Assembly: GCF_004116955.1 (NCBI RefSeq)
Contig: NZ_CP026362.1
Span: 1,156,501 to 1,220,500, forward strand
Direction: 5' to 3'
Source of the DNA: Bacillus vallismortis
GTDB taxonomy: Bacteria > Bacillota > Bacilli > Bacillales > Bacillaceae
DNA: 64,000 nt
The position numbers were made by a program, and so were the translations under genes. The first letter of the stretch is position 1; every line of letters starts with the position of its first letter. Below the pieces are notes generated by a model that was not told the origin of the DNA, searched no databases, and saw only the letters and a list, made by a program, of their open reading frames with translations. Below, piece after piece: positions 38,492 to 49,182 of the stretch.

Positions 38492-39148
38492 ATGTTTGCA
38501 ATCATCTCTGCAGGAATTGCTCCCGGCATCGCGCTGTTAAGTTATTTTTATTTAAAAGATCAGTATGATAATGAACCTGTACATATGGTGCTCCGGTCGT
38601 TTTTTTTAGGAGTTGTTCTTGTATTTCCCACGATGTTTATCCAGTACGTGCTTGAAAAAGAGAATGTGGGAGGCGGAAGCTTTTTCGTATCTTTTTTGTC
38701 TTCAGGATTTTTGGAGGAATCATTAAAATGGTTTATCTTGATGGTCAGTGTATACCCGCACGCCCATTTCGATGAGCATTATGACGGGATTGTGTACGGG
38801 GCCAGTGTATCGCTCGGTTTTGCGACTCTGGAAAATATTCTTTACTTAATCGGCCACGGTGTGGAGCATGCGTTTGTCAGGGCGCTGCTTCCTGTTTCTT
38901 GCCATGCCTTAATAGGCGTTATTATGGGATTTTATCTTGGGAAAGCCCGTTTTTCCGCACATAAAGCGCGTGTGAAGTGGCTTATTCTTTCTTTAGCATT
39001 ACCGTCACTTTTACATGGATCGTATGATTTCATTCTAATAGCACTAAGCAATTGGATTTATTACATGTTTCCATTTATGTTATTTTTATGGTGGTTTGGT
39101 TTGCGCAAAGCGAAAAAAGCCCGTTCCGTCAATATGATGCAAGTATAG
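38492..39148 (+). CDS. prsW: Intramembrane protease PrsW
   Basis: Membrane protease that makes the first cut in the anti-sigma factor RsiW, releasing sigma-W under envelope stress. It has 218 residues and about eight membrane segments. The catalytic EExxxK motif is FLEESLKWF (Glu75, Glu76); further conserved residues are [12 protein letters not shown] and [11 protein letters not shown] (His). The C-terminus is basic (RKAKKARS). Older name ypdC. It is a single gene with a terminator; rsiW is not in this window. Confidence 0.94.
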   Translation: MFAIISAGIAPGIALLSYFYLKDQYDNEPVHMVLRSFFLGVVLVFPTMFIQYVLEKENVGGGSFFVSFLSSGFLEESLKWFILMVSVYPHAHFDEHYDGIVYGASVSLGFATLENILYLIGHGVEHAFVRALLPVSCHALIGVIMGFYLGKARFSAHKARVKWLILSLALPSLLHGSYDFILIALSNWIYYMFPFMLFLWWFGLRKAKKARSVNMMQV

Positions 39149-39177
39149 AGCCGCACAGAAGCTGTGCGGCTTTTTTT
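39149..39177 (+). terminator. Terminator of prsW
   Basis: GCCGCACAG and CTGTGCGGC form a perfect stem, followed by seven T residues. Confidence 0.9.
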
Positions 39178-39299
39178 GTGTGCGATTTATTAAATGAGAT
39201 TTTATGTTCTGAGGGATAACAAGGAAAGAGTGTATAAAAATAACCTCGTTACAGAAAATACGATTACACTCAAAAATTTGCTGTAGGAGGCTTGAAAAG

Positions 39300-40211
39300 A
39301 TGAAGTCCAAAGGATCGATTATGGCATGTCTCATCCTTTTTTCCTTTACAATAACGACGTTTATTAATACTGAAACCATCTCTGCCTTTTCCAATCAGGT
39401 TATTCAGAGAGGGGCAACAGGGGACGATGTGATCGAACTCCAGGCGCGCCTTCAATATAACGGGTACTATAACGGAAAAATTGATGGGGTTTATGGATGG
39501 GGAACATACTGGGCAGTACGTAACTTTCAGGATCAATTCGGGCTAAACGAGGTTGACGGCCTTGTCGGGGCTAAAACAAAGCAAACCTTGATATCTAAAT
39601 CTAAATACTATCGTGAATATGTCATGGAACAGCTTCGCAAAGGGAATACATTCACGCATTACGGAAAAATTGCGCTGAAGTATCAGACGAAACCGTCAAA
39701 AGCAGCAACACAAAAAGCAAGACAGCAAGCAGAAGCGCGGCAGAAACAGCCTGCGGAAAAAACAACGCAGCAGCCTCAAGCAAATAAGCAGCAAAACAAC
39801 ACACCTGCAAAAACAAGAAAACAGGACGCGGTCGCAGCTAACATGCCTGGCGGATTTTCCAACAATGATATTAGGCTGCTTTCTCAAGCGGTTTACGGGG
39901 AAGCACGAGGAGAACCGTATGAGGGTCAGGTTGCAGTCGCAGCAGTTATTTTGAACCGTTTGAACAGCCCGTTATTTCCCAATTCAGTAGCTGGCATTAT
40001 TTTCGAACCGCTTGCTTTTACAGCGGTGGCAGACGGACAGATTTATATGCAGCCGAATGAAACAGCAAGAGAAGCGGTGCTGGATGCCATTAACGGCTGG
40101 GATCCAACTGAGGAAGCCCTGTATTACTTTAATCCGGATACAGCGACCAGCGCATGGATTTGGGGACGCCCGCAGATTAAAAGAATCGGAAAACACATTT
40201 TCTGTGAGTAG
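39300..40211 (+). CDS. sleB: Spore cortex-lytic enzyme SleB
   Basis: Lytic transglycosylase that degrades muramic-delta-lactam cortex during germination. It has 303 residues: a signal peptide (1 to about 30), an N-terminal peptidoglycan-binding domain (VIQRGATGDDVIELQARL to FQDQFGL), a Gln/Lys/Ala-rich linker (about 130-180), and the C-terminal catalytic domain with AVYGEARGEPYEGQVAVAAV and ALYYFNPDTATS. The Glu of GEARGE is the likely catalytic acid. It is followed by ypeB, its stabilising partner, 36 bp downstream. Forespore (sigma-G) expression is known in B. subtilis. Confidence 0.96.
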   Translation: MKSKGSIMACLILFSFTITTFINTETISAFSNQVIQRGATGDDVIELQARLQYNGYYNGKIDGVYGWGTYWAVRNFQDQFGLNEVDGLVGAKTKQTLISKSKYYREYVMEQLRKGNTFTHYGKIALKYQTKPSKAATQKARQQAEARQKQPAEKTTQQPQANKQQNNTPAKTRKQDAVAANMPGGFSNNDIRLLSQAVYGEARGEPYEGQVAVAAVILNRLNSPLFPNSVAGIIFEPLAFTAVADGQIYMQPNETAREAVLDAINGWDPTEEALYYFNPDTATSAWIWGRPQIKRIGKHIFCE

Positions 40212-40247
40212 CAGGACATAAGAAAGCATAAAAATGAGGTGTGATAA

Positions 40248-41600
40248 ATGATCAGAGGTATTTTAATCGCGTTGCTCGGTATTGCGATAGTCGGTACAAG
40301 CTACTGGGGTTACAAAGAGCACCAGGAAAAAGACGCAGTTCTTCTTCATGCTGAAAATAACTATCAGCGGGCGTTTCATGAACTTACCTATCAGATGGAT
40401 CAGCTTCATGATAAAATCGGAACAACACTCGCCATGAACAGCCAAAAATCCCTGTCACCTGCATTGATAGATGTGTGGAGGATTACATCTGAAGCCCATA
40501 ACAGTGTCAGTCAGCTGCCGCTTACATTAATGCCGTTTAACAAGACAGAAGAGTTACTATCAAAGATCGGCGATTTCAGTTATAAGACGTCAGTTAGAGA
40601 TTTGGAGCAAAAACCGCTGGATAAAAAAGAGTATACATCACTAAATAAGTTATATCAGCAATCCGAGGATATTCAAAATGAATTGCGTCATGTTCAGCAC
40701 CTTGTCATGAGCAAAAACCTTCGCTGGATGGATGTGGAAATGGCACTGGCTTCTGACGAAAAACAAAGCGATAATACGATTATCAACAGCTTTAAAACCG
40801 TCGAAAAAAACGTTGGTGCATTCTCCACTGGCACTGACCTTGGCCCGAGTTTCACTAGCACCAAAAAAGAAGAGAAGGGTTTCAGCCATCTGAAGGGAAA
40901 ACAAATTTCCGAACAGGAAGCAAAGCAAATTGCTGAGCGCTTTGCCCCGGATGACAATTATTCAATTAAAGTGGCAAAGAGCGGAAAAAAAACAAATCGC
41001 GATGTATATAGCGTAAGCATGAAAGACCCAGACCATAAAGCAGCGATTTATATGGATATTACGAGAAAGGGCGGGCATCCGGTCTATTTGATCCAAAACA
41101 GAAAAGTGAAAGACCAGAAATTCAGTTTGAATGATGGGTCGAACCGAGCGCTCGCCTTTTTAAAGAAAAATGGCTATGAAACAGATAACTTGGAAATTGA
41201 TGAAAGTGCCCAATATGATAAAATCGGCGTATTTTCATATGTTCCTGTTGAAAATAAAATCCGGATGTACCCGGAAGCCATTCGTATGAAAGTGGCTTTG
41301 GATGACGGTGAGGTAGTCGGCTTTTCAGCAAGAGACTTCCTAACATCCCATAGAAAAAGAAATATACCTAAGCCGGCCATTACTGAAGCAGAAGCAAAAT
41401 CAAAATTAAATAAAAATGTACAAGTAAGAGAAACGAGGCTTGCTTTAATTACAAATGAAACGGGCCAAGAAGTGTTATGCTATGAAATGCTCGGAACGAT
41501 TGAAAATGACACATTCAGAATGTATATAAATGCCAGTGACGGTTCGGAAGAAAAGGTTGAAAAACTAAAAAATGCCGAACCTATATATAAAGACCTATAA
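40248..41600 (+). CDS. ypeB: Germination protein YpeB
   Basis: Spore membrane and cortex protein required for SleB to localise and stay stable. It has 450 residues: an N-terminal membrane anchor (about 3-20), a helical N-terminal region, and C-terminal PepSY-type domains, seen as repeated segments such as ISEQEAKQIAERFAPDD (about 225), ALAFLKKNGYETDNLE (about 300) and ITEAEAKSKLNKNVQ (about 375). The sleB-ypeB operon ends in a terminator. Confidence 0.94.
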   Translation: MIRGILIALLGIAIVGTSYWGYKEHQEKDAVLLHAENNYQRAFHELTYQMDQLHDKIGTTLAMNSQKSLSPALIDVWRITSEAHNSVSQLPLTLMPFNKTEELLSKIGDFSYKTSVRDLEQKPLDKKEYTSLNKLYQQSEDIQNELRHVQHLVMSKNLRWMDVEMALASDEKQSDNTIINSFKTVEKNVGAFSTGTDLGPSFTSTKKEEKGFSHLKGKQISEQEAKQIAERFAPDDNYSIKVAKSGKKTNRDVYSVSMKDPDHKAAIYMDITRKGGHPVYLIQNRKVKDQKFSLNDGSNRALAFLKKNGYETDNLEIDESAQYDKIGVFSYVPVENKIRMYPEAIRMKVALDDGEVVGFSARDFLTSHRKRNIPKPAITEAEAKSKLNKNVQVRETRLALITNETGQEVLCYEMLGTIENDTFRMYINASDGSEEKVEKLKNAEPIYKDL

Positions 41601-41607
41601 AAAACAG

Positions 41608-41639
41608 GAGGAAAGGACTAAATGTCTTTTCCTTTTTTT
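41608..41639 (+). terminator. Terminator of sleB-ypeB
   Basis: GGAAAGGAC and GTCTTTTCC form a 9-bp stem with one G-U pair, followed by a T run. Confidence 0.75.
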
Positions 41640-41694
41640 CATTACGTGCTTTAATAAAAATGTGAGCATATTGAATAACGAAAGAGTGAAGCCA

Positions 41695-42348
41695 ATGATA
41701 GAAATTGGGGAAAATGTACAATTAGAATATATAGAAGAAAACGAATTGAAAAAAGCGAAGAGCAAAGCTGTAAGCATCGACAACAATGAACTTTTGATCG
41801 CGTACCCTGTCGATGTCGTTACAGGGCGAACGGTGATTTTGCATAATGATATGGAGGTAACGGTAGAGTTTGTGGGCAAAGATGAAGTTCCTTACCGCTT
41901 TACAAGCCGTATAAAAGGTAAAGTGAAGGACAAACTTCAAATGATCTGTCTTGAAGTGCCTCCCCGTGAAAAAATGAAACGGATTCAGCGCCGCCAGTAT
42001 GTGAGAACTGATGCGGTATTGGATGTGCAAATTCAGCCGGCGGATGAGGAAGAGTTCAGCACACTTTCCTATAATATCAGCGCAGGCGGCATCGCGTTAA
42101 TTTTGGCTGATGGCCGTTCCTTCCAATCCGGGGAATCACTGCGCTTGATTATCAGTCTTTCTGAAGATGAAAACACGCGTCAAATAGAAACAGATGCCAT
42201 TGTCAGACGAGTCTTTGATGATCCGAAATCAGGGAAACATAAAATCACCCTTGAATATAATGGAATCTCAGCGAGTGACCAGCAGTTCCTGCTTCAATAT
42301 TGCATCCGGCGCCAGTTAAATAAGAGAAGAAAGGCACGGATGGAATAA
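41695..42348 (+). CDS. motI: c-di-GMP-binding motility inhibitor MotI (YpfA)
   Basis: PilZ-family protein that, when loaded with c-di-GMP, binds MotA and stops the flagellar motor like a clutch. It has 217 residues: an N-terminal YcgR-like domain and a PilZ domain with both ligand motifs, RRQYVR (RxxxR, about residue 101) and NISAGGI (about 133). The C-terminus is basic. ATG 41695 starts the conserved MIEIGENV; the longer upstream frame passes through the ypeB terminator. It precedes ypfB and cmk on the same strand. Confidence 0.93.
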   Translation: MIEIGENVQLEYIEENELKKAKSKAVSIDNNELLIAYPVDVVTGRTVILHNDMEVTVEFVGKDEVPYRFTSRIKGKVKDKLQMICLEVPPREKMKRIQRRQYVRTDAVLDVQIQPADEEEFSTLSYNISAGGIALILADGRSFQSGESLRLIISLSEDENTRQIETDAIVRRVFDDPKSGKHKITLEYNGISASDQQFLLQYCIRRQLNKRRKARME

Positions 42349-42392
42349 ACAGCGGCAAACACTTCCATACTATTTGTGATGGAGGTGCTCCG

Positions 42393-42569
42393 ATGAAAAC
42401 ATTTGAACGGCTGCTGATCAAATTATTATTCATACAGGTTATCATTTTACTTGGTGTTCAGTTCCTTTTTCACTATGAGCATATTGAGCCTTATGTATCA
42501 AAAGTGATTCAATATGAAGGGGTGGATAAAATGGAGGAGAACAAAAGGGTTGAAACCTTCAAACAGTAA
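42393..42569 (+). CDS. ypfB: Small membrane protein YpfB
   Basis: A 58-residue protein with one hydrophobic segment (LLIKLLFIQVIILLGVQFLF, about 7-26), then a polar tail ending EENKRVETFKQ. The ATG at 42393 is 7 bp from GGAGGTG. Function unknown; it is conserved between motI and cmk in Bacillus. Confidence 0.85.
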   Translation: MKTFERLLIKLLFIQVIILLGVQFLFHYEHIEPYVSKVIQYEGVDKMEENKRVETFKQ

Positions 42570-42648
42570 TTATTCATCAATTTTCCACCCTTTTTCATAA
42601 AGTTCATGATACAATCCATAGAGGAGAAAAGAGCAAGGAGAGGGAATT

Positions 42649-43326
42649 ATGGAAAAGAAATTATCGATTGCGATTGACGGCCCGGCAGCTGCGGGGAAAA
42701 GCACCGTTGCCAAAATTGTGGCAGAGAAAAAATCGTACATATATATTGATACAGGAGCGATGTATCGGGCGATAACGTACACGGCTTTACAAGAAAACAT
42801 TGACCTGGCAAATGAAGAAAAACTCGCAGAGCTGCTAAAGCGGACAAACATTGAACTGGTGACAACAGAAGAAGGGCAAAAAGTGCTTGTTAACGGCACC
42901 GATGTAACTGATGCGATCCGAACAGACGAAGTCAGCAACCAAGTTTCTATAGCAGCTAAACACAGAAGCGTCAGGGAAGAAATGGTGAAGCGCCAGCAGC
43001 AGCTTGGAGAAAAAGGCGGCGTTGTCATGGATGGACGAGATATTGGGACTCATGTGCTGCCGAATGCCGAAGTAAAAATCTTTCTTCTGGCTTCTGTTGA
43101 AGAGAGAGCGAAACGCCGTTATGAAGAAAACGTGAAAAAAGGCTACGATGTCAACTATGAAACATTGATTGAGGAAATTGCAAGAAGAGACAAGCTTGAT
43201 TCAGAGCGCGAAGTATCTCCACTGCGCAAAGCAGAAGACGCGCTTGAAATCGACACGACATCTCTTTCCATTCAAGAGGTAGCTGATAAAATCCTTAAGG
43301 CAGCGGAGCAAAAGTCCCGCCCCTGA
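42649..43326 (+). CDS. cmk: Cytidylate kinase
   Basis: Phosphorylates CMP and dCMP with ATP. It has 225 residues: P-loop [11 protein letters not shown] (about 8-18), [12 protein letters not shown] for CMP binding, [14 protein letters not shown], and the lid region [14 protein letters not shown]. In B. subtilis it is essential and lies before ypfD, the S1-domain gene, as in many bacteria where cmk and rpsA are neighbours. A short stem with a T run follows at 43328-43349. Confidence 0.95.
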   Translation: MEKKLSIAIDGPAAAGKSTVAKIVAEKKSYIYIDTGAMYRAITYTALQENIDLANEEKLAELLKRTNIELVTTEEGQKVLVNGTDVTDAIRTDEVSNQVSIAAKHRSVREEMVKRQQQLGEKGGVVMDGRDIGTHVLPNAEVKIFLLASVEERAKRRYEENVKKGYDVNYETLIEEIARRDKLDSEREVSPLRKAEDALEIDTTSLSIQEVADKILKAAEQKSRP

Positions 43327-43327
43327 T

Positions 43328-43349
43328 GATGGCGAATGCCACTTTTTTT
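43328..43349 (+). terminator. Weak terminator after cmk
   Basis: TGGC and GCCA form a short stem, then seven T residues. Partial readthrough into ypfD is likely. Confidence 0.45.
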
Positions 43350-43432
43350 GATTTTTTCAACGAAGAAAGAATGTTATTGCTTGACAAACCTGTTCTTTTA
43401 TTAGAAGTTAATACTAATAAAACTTTTTATTG

Positions 43433-43459
43433 ATCATTCAAAAAACTTTTTTGGATGAT
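43433..43459. repeat. Near-perfect inverted repeat in the ypfD leader
   Basis: ATCATTCAAAAAA (43433-43445) and TTTTTTGGATGAT (43447-43459) are complementary apart from one G-U pair. A TTGACA (43381-43386) lies upstream, but no convincing -10 follows at the usual distance. Confidence 0.5.
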
Positions 43460-43558
43460 TCTTTAATACATATTCGGCTAAAAGCGGACATGTTATATGT
43501 TCAGCTTTCAAACCGTTTTAATTAAGCTGTGTAGGTTTGGACCAAGGAGGTTATTCAA

Positions 43559-44707
43559 ATGACAGAGGAAATGAATCAAATTGATGTTCAAGTGCCAGAG
43601 GTTGGAGAGGTAGTTAAAGGGATTGTGACAAAGGTAGAGGATAAGCATGTGGATGTTGAAATTATCAATGTCAAACAGTCCGGCATTATTCCAATCAGTG
43701 AATTATCAAGTCTTCATGTAGAGAAAGCATCGGATGTTGTAAAAGTAGACGACGAGCTTGACCTGAAAGTAACAAAAGTGGAAGACGATGCTTTGATTTT
43801 ATCTAAACGTGCTGTTGATGCCGACCGCGCTTGGGAAGACCTTGTGAAAAAATTTGAAACAAAAGAAGTGTTTGAAGCTGAAGTAAAAGATGTCGTGAAA
43901 GGCGGCCTTGTTGTTGATATCGGCGTTCGCGGTTTTATTCCGGCATCACTTGTTGAAGCGCATTTCGTTGAGGATTTTACTGATTATAAAGGAAAAACAC
44001 TGTCACTGCTCGTTGTAGAGCTTGACCGTGATAAAAACCGCGTGATCCTTTCACACCGTGCCGTTGTTGAAAGTGAACAATCAAATAAAAAACAAGAACT
44101 TCTTCAGTCTCTCGAAGTTGGAAGTGTACTTGATGGCAAAGTGCAACGCCTGACTGATTTTGGCGCGTTTGTTGATATCGGCGGTATCGACGGACTTGTA
44201 CACATTTCACAGCTTTCCCACTCCCATGTGGAAAAGCCGTCTGACGTTGTTGAAGAAGGACAGGATGTAAAAGTGAAAGTATTATCGGTTGACCGTGATA
44301 ATGAACGTATTTCTTTATCTATCAAAGATACACTGCCTGGACCGTGGAGCCAAATCGGCGAGAAAGTGAAATCAGGCGATGTGCTCGAAGGAACTGTGCA
44401 GCGTCTTGTTAGCTTCGGTGCCTTTGTTGAAATCCTTCCGGGTGTTGAAGGTCTCGTTCATATTTCTCAAATTTCCAATAAACACATCGGCACGCCGCAT
44501 GAAGTCCTTGAAGAAGGACAGACTGTAAAAGTGAAGGTTCTTGATGTGAATGAAAATGAGGAGCGCATTTCATTAAGTATGCGTGAACTTGAAGAAGCGC
44601 CTAAAGCCGATCAGGAAGATTACCGTCAATATCAGGCGAAGGAAGAAACAAGCACTGGCTTCCAGCTTGGAGATCTGATCGGAGATAAGCTGAATAAACT
44701 AAAATAA
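43559..44707 (+). CDS. ypfD: S1-domain RNA-binding protein YpfD (RpsA-like)
   Basis: A 382-residue protein of four S1 repeats, starting near residues 13, 100, 185 and 270; the repeats are marked by [50 protein letters not shown] and [19 protein letters not shown]. The last two are the most similar to ribosomal protein S1. Bacilli with such short S1-like proteins do not need them for initiation as Gram-negatives do, so it is a general RNA-binding or translation factor. The ATG is preceded by AAGGAGG. It ends 12 bp before fni. Confidence 0.93.
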   Translation: MTEEMNQIDVQVPEVGEVVKGIVTKVEDKHVDVEIINVKQSGIIPISELSSLHVEKASDVVKVDDELDLKVTKVEDDALILSKRAVDADRAWEDLVKKFETKEVFEAEVKDVVKGGLVVDIGVRGFIPASLVEAHFVEDFTDYKGKTLSLLVVELDRDKNRVILSHRAVVESEQSNKKQELLQSLEVGSVLDGKVQRLTDFGAFVDIGGIDGLVHISQLSHSHVEKPSDVVEEGQDVKVKVLSVDRDNERISLSIKDTLPGPWSQIGEKVKSGDVLEGTVQRLVSFGAFVEILPGVEGLVHISQISNKHIGTPHEVLEEGQTVKVKVLDVNENEERISLSMRELEEAPKADQEDYRQYQAKEETSTGFQLGDLIGDKLNKLK

Positions 44708-45769
<1,062 letters not shown>

Positions 45770-45776
45770 ATGATAA

Positions 45777-45808
45777 GAGCCCAAAACCTTATAAGTTTTG
45801 GGCTCTTT
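45777..45808. terminator. Terminator between fni and ypzI
   Basis: GAGCCCAAAAC and GTTTTGGGCTC form an 11-bp perfect stem; T residues follow on the plus strand. Confidence 0.85.
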
Positions 45809-45811
45809 GTG

Positions 45812-45943
45812 TTATGATTTTCGCTTTTTAAATTTTCCGTTTTGTTCAAGGCTTGTTGCTCCGTCATAGTGAATGGACTGGTCGCGGTCTGATTCGACTC
45901 TGCCAGAAGCTTTCAGTATTTTTTCTTGTCTGTCTTTTCCCAT
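45812..45943 (-). CDS. ypzI: Small protein YpzI
   Basis: A 43-residue, very polar protein on the minus strand. It begins MGKDRQEKILKASGRVESDR, followed by DQSIHYDGATSLEQNGKFKK, and resembles small acid/basic spore-associated proteins of Bacillus; no enzymatic motif is present. An AAGGAG stands 7 bp before ATG 45943, while the in-frame ATG at 45949 is only 1 bp from it. It is recognised as YpzI by sequence and by position between fni and yphA. Confidence 0.82.
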   Translation of the reverse strand: MGKDRQEKILKASGRVESDRDQSIHYDGATSLEQNGKFKKRKS

Positions 45944-46020
45944 GGTCATGCTCCTTCATGTAAGATGGATTGTTTAAAAAAAGCGCTTGGGCTCCATACT
46001 GGGAGTATGGAGGAAGAGAA

Positions 46021-46620
46021 ATGGAACAATTTTATTACTATTGGTCAATGTGGTTTTTGTGGATCCTGACAACCTTTATTTTTGCTAAGACGAAAAGACG
46101 GTTTGCCGTCTCTGTCTTTATTTTGACTAATATGATCCTAAGCATACATGACATCACGTTATATTTTTCCCTGAATGCTGCTTATATGATGTTTTTCGTC
46201 TGCGGGAGTGTCTATGCAGGGTATTTGGGCATGTACCGTTTCCGCTATATCATGGTCTATCTGACGCTTGTTGCCGGGTATGCGTTTGTGTATCTTTTTG
46301 CATTATATGATCCGGTTTGGTTCATCATAAAACCTGAGTGGGTTGCTGTAATTTTACTAGTGCTTTTGACAGCTTCGGTTGAAAGGGATTTCCAGAAGCA
46401 GCTTGCTTTATTTATCCTAGGGATGTGTCAAGGCGAACTGGTCTATTCATTCTTGATTCAGAAGTTGGCCATGGCTTTCGCTGTCGGCGGATTTCAATGG
46501 CTGAATGCGTGTTCCGGAGGCGTAATATTACTGTTTGGCATAGCCAAATACGAGCAGCTCGCAAGCCAGATTGGTCAAAAAAGCAAAAGATCAAACAAAG
46601 GAGCTACCAAAATGTCATGA
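46021..46620 (+). CDS. yphA: Membrane protein YphA (unknown function)
   Basis: A 199-residue polytopic membrane protein with about six hydrophobic segments and a basic tail (GQKSKRSNKGATK). No known catalytic motif is seen. It is the first gene of yphA-seaA-ypzH; its stop codon overlaps the seaA start. ATG 46021 follows GGAGGAAGAG; the upstream in-frame extension (45970) is not supported by a ribosome site. Confidence 0.88.
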   Translation: MEQFYYYWSMWFLWILTTFIFAKTKRRFAVSVFILTNMILSIHDITLYFSLNAAYMMFFVCGSVYAGYLGMYRFRYIMVYLTLVAGYAFVYLFALYDPVWFIIKPEWVAVILLVLLTASVERDFQKQLALFILGMCQGELVYSFLIQKLAMAFAVGGFQWLNACSGGVILLFGIAKYEQLASQIGQKSKRSNKGATKMS

Positions 46621-47510
46621 GTGATTACATCTATCCGATTATTGCAGGGGTCATTGCCGGAGTCGCGACAAGGCTTTATATGCTTAAAACGGATTACCGT
46701 CAGTATCCGACCTATGTTCATGGGAAAGTGATTCACATTGCACTAGGGCTGATAGCGGCTGGTTTAGGGGCAATTGTTTTGCCGGCGCTTTTGCAGGAGG
46801 AATTTACGGCCATCACATTTTTAACGCTGGCAGCGACCCAATTTAGAGATGTCCGAAACATGGAGCGGAACACGCTGACGCAAATGGATTCATATGAGCT
46901 TGTCTCAAGAGGAAGCACATATATTGAGGGCATTGCCATTGCGTTTGAAAGCAGAAATTATATCGTGATCTTTACAGCTCTTTTGACAACCTCCGCATAT
47001 GTGTTTTTTTCCATTTGGGGTGCTATCATAGCGGCTGTTGTTTGTTTCCTGCTGGCAATGAAATTTATGTCGGGCAGTGTGTTGAAAGATATCGTAACGA
47101 TCGAGTACATAAAGCCGCACTTTGACGGTCCGGGACTGTTTGTTGATAATATTTATATGATGAATATTGGGCTTCCCGAAAAACAAGAGCTGATTTTAAA
47201 GCACGGCATGGGATTTATTTTAACGCCAAAAAACTTTAATTCAGCAGCGACGATTGCCAACTTAGGGCAACGCCAGGCCATTTTATTTGATGTTTCCAAT
47301 GTGCTCGGGGTTTATCGGGACTCGGGTGAACCGTCTTTGACTCCAATTGCAAAACGCGACCTGAATGACGGGAGAGTGGCGGTCTTTGTTCTGCCGCAAA
47401 TAAACCACCCTGACACAGCTGTTCAGATTATCAGCAATGTCCCGACTTTAGAAAATGCGATCAGAATGCCGACGGAATTTATCAAGAACCAGGATAAGGT
47501 GATAGAATGA
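46617..47510 (+). CDS. seaA: YIEGIA-family sporulation membrane protein SeaA (YphB)
   Basis: A 297-residue membrane protein. The family signature YIEGIAIAFESRN is at about residue 102. About five membrane helices fill the first ~150 residues, and the C-terminal half is a soluble domain (NIGLPEKQELILKHGMGFI, VLPQINHPDTAVQIISNVP). The ATG at 46617 overlaps the yphA stop (ATGA), which fixes the start; a longer frame begins inside yphA. The family is linked to sporulation and spore germination; its mechanism is not known. It overlaps ypzH by 4 bp. Confidence 0.88.
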   Translation: MSDYIYPIIAGVIAGVATRLYMLKTDYRQYPTYVHGKVIHIALGLIAAGLGAIVLPALLQEEFTAITFLTLAATQFRDVRNMERNTLTQMDSYELVSRGSTYIEGIAIAFESRNYIVIFTALLTTSAYVFFSIWGAIIAAVVCFLLAMKFMSGSVLKDIVTIEYIKPHFDGPGLFVDNIYMMNIGLPEKQELILKHGMGFILTPKNFNSAATIANLGQRQAILFDVSNVLGVYRDSGEPSLTPIAKRDLNDGRVAVFVLPQINHPDTAVQIISNVPTLENAIRMPTEFIKNQDKVIE

Positions 47511-47701
47511 GCGAATCTCTCACGAAAATGATTTTGTCTGTGATCACGACAAACCGCAATCGGGCTGCAGGGGGAGCTCCTGTCTTTTTTTGCAATGACC
47601 GAAAGGAGATGGAGCTTTTCGCTACAAATCTAGAGGCGATCCTTGATGGAATCGCGCATAAAATTGGAGATGACGTGTATTTGATCGTGAAACATTTTTA
47701 A
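47507..47701 (+). CDS. ypzH: Small cap subunit for the YIEGIA protein (YpzH)
   Basis: A 64-residue protein with alternating hydrophobic and polar residues, starting MSESLTKMILSVITTNRN, with APVFFCNDRKEMELFATNLE in the middle, and ending YLIVKHF; it has no membrane segment. The family is described as a capping partner of YIEGIA proteins, consistent with the 4-bp overlap to seaA. A terminator follows at 47745-47771. Confidence 0.8.
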   Translation: MSESLTKMILSVITTNRNRAAGGAPVFFCNDRKEMELFATNLEAILDGIAHKIGDDVYLIVKHF

Positions 47702-47744
47702 GAATAGTTGTGATCCGAGTAAAAACTGATATAATAAATGAGTT

Positions 47745-47771
47745 AAGCCCTTCCTCTGAAGGGTTTCTTTT
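47745..47771 (+). terminator. Terminator of yphA-seaA-ypzH
   Basis: AAGCCCTTC and GAAGGGTTT form a 9-bp stem (one G-U pair), followed by a T-rich tail. Confidence 0.75.
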
Positions 47772-47854
47772 CATAAAAGTGAATGAAATGATTTTAATAA
47801 CCGGTTGAAAATTTATGTAAAAATGAAAGCGGCTGGATCGAAAGGAAGGGTACT

Positions 47855-49165
47855 ATGGGTAAACCTGTCGTAGCCATTGTCGGGAGACCAAATGTAGGAA
47901 AATCCACAATCTTTAATCGGATTGCAGGAGAAAGAATTTCAATAGTAGAAGATACCCCTGGTGTGACAAGGGATCGGATATACAGCTCGGCTGAGTGGCT
48001 GAATTATGATTTTAATTTGATTGATACTGGCGGTATTGATATCGGTGATGAGCCGTTCTTAGCGCAAATTCGCCAGCAGGCTGAAATCGCCATGGATGAA
48101 GCGGACGTGATCATTTTTATGGTGAACGGACGTGAAGGCGTGACTGCTGCCGATGAAGAAGTTGCGAAAATTTTGTACCGCACGAAAAAGCCAGTTGTTT
48201 TGGCAGTCAATAAACTGGATAACACAGAAATGAGAGCGAATATTTATGATTTTTATTCGCTTGGCTTTGGTGAGCCGTACCCTATTTCGGGAACACACGG
48301 ACTCGGACTGGGTGATTTGCTGGATGCAGCGGCAGAACATTTCAAAAACATTCCAGAGACCAAATATGATGAAGAAGTGGTTCAATTCTGCCTGATCGGA
48401 CGCCCGAACGTCGGAAAATCGTCACTTGTGAACGCGATGCTCGGCGAGGAACGCGTCATTGTGAGCAACGTGGCAGGAACGACACGAGATGCTGTTGATA
48501 CGTCATTTACGTACAACCAGCAGGAGTTTGTCATTGTCGATACTGCCGGTATGCGAAAAAAAGGGAAAGTATATGAAACGACTGAAAAGTACAGTGTGCT
48601 GCGGGCGCTGAAAGCAATCGACCGCTCAGAAGTCGTTGCGGTTGTGCTGGATGGCGAAGAAGGTATTATTGAACAGGATAAGCGCATCGCCGGTTACGCA
48701 CACGAAGCGGGCAAAGCTGTCGTAATCGTCGTAAACAAATGGGACGCTGTCGACAAAGATGAAAGCACGATGAAAGAATTCGAAGAAAATATCCGTGACC
48801 ATTTTCAATTTCTGAGTTATGCGCCAATCCTATTCATGTCAGCCTTAACGAAAAAACGGATTCATACACTGATGCCTGCGATTATCAAAGCGAGTGAAAA
48901 CCATTCACTGCGCGTTCAAACGAATGTCTTAAATGATGTCATCATGGATGCTGTGGCAATGAACCCGACACCGACTCACAACGGTTCTCGTTTAAAGATT
49001 TATTATGCGACGCAAGTGTCGGTAAAACCGCCGAGTTTCGTTGTGTTTGTAAACGATCCGGAGTTAATGCATTTTTCGTACGAACGCTTTTTAGAAAACC
49101 GAATCAGAGATGCCTTCGATTTTGAAGGGACACCAATCAAAATATTTGCAAGAGCTAGAAAATAA
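47855..49165 (+). CDS. der: Ribosome-associated GTPase Der (EngA, YphC)
   Basis: Essential GTPase with two G domains that acts late in 50S subunit assembly. It has 436 residues. G domain 1 has [13 protein letters not shown] and NKLD; G domain 2 (from about 175) has [13 protein letters not shown] and NKWD; a KH-like C-terminal domain follows ([20 protein letters not shown]). ATG 47855 lies behind AAGGAAGGG. It is followed closely by gpsA. Confidence 0.96.
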   Translation: MGKPVVAIVGRPNVGKSTIFNRIAGERISIVEDTPGVTRDRIYSSAEWLNYDFNLIDTGGIDIGDEPFLAQIRQQAEIAMDEADVIIFMVNGREGVTAADEEVAKILYRTKKPVVLAVNKLDNTEMRANIYDFYSLGFGEPYPISGTHGLGLGDLLDAAAEHFKNIPETKYDEEVVQFCLIGRPNVGKSSLVNAMLGEERVIVSNVAGTTRDAVDTSFTYNQQEFVIVDTAGMRKKGKVYETTEKYSVLRALKAIDRSEVVAVVLDGEEGIIEQDKRIAGYAHEAGKAVVIVVNKWDAVDKDESTMKEFEENIRDHFQFLSYAPILFMSALTKKRIHTLMPAIIKASENHSLRVQTNVLNDVIMDAVAMNPTPTHNGSRLKIYYATQVSVKPPSFVVFVNDPELMHFSYERFLENRIRDAFDFEGTPIKIFARARK

Positions 49166-49182
49166 AAAGGTGTGAAGCAAAT

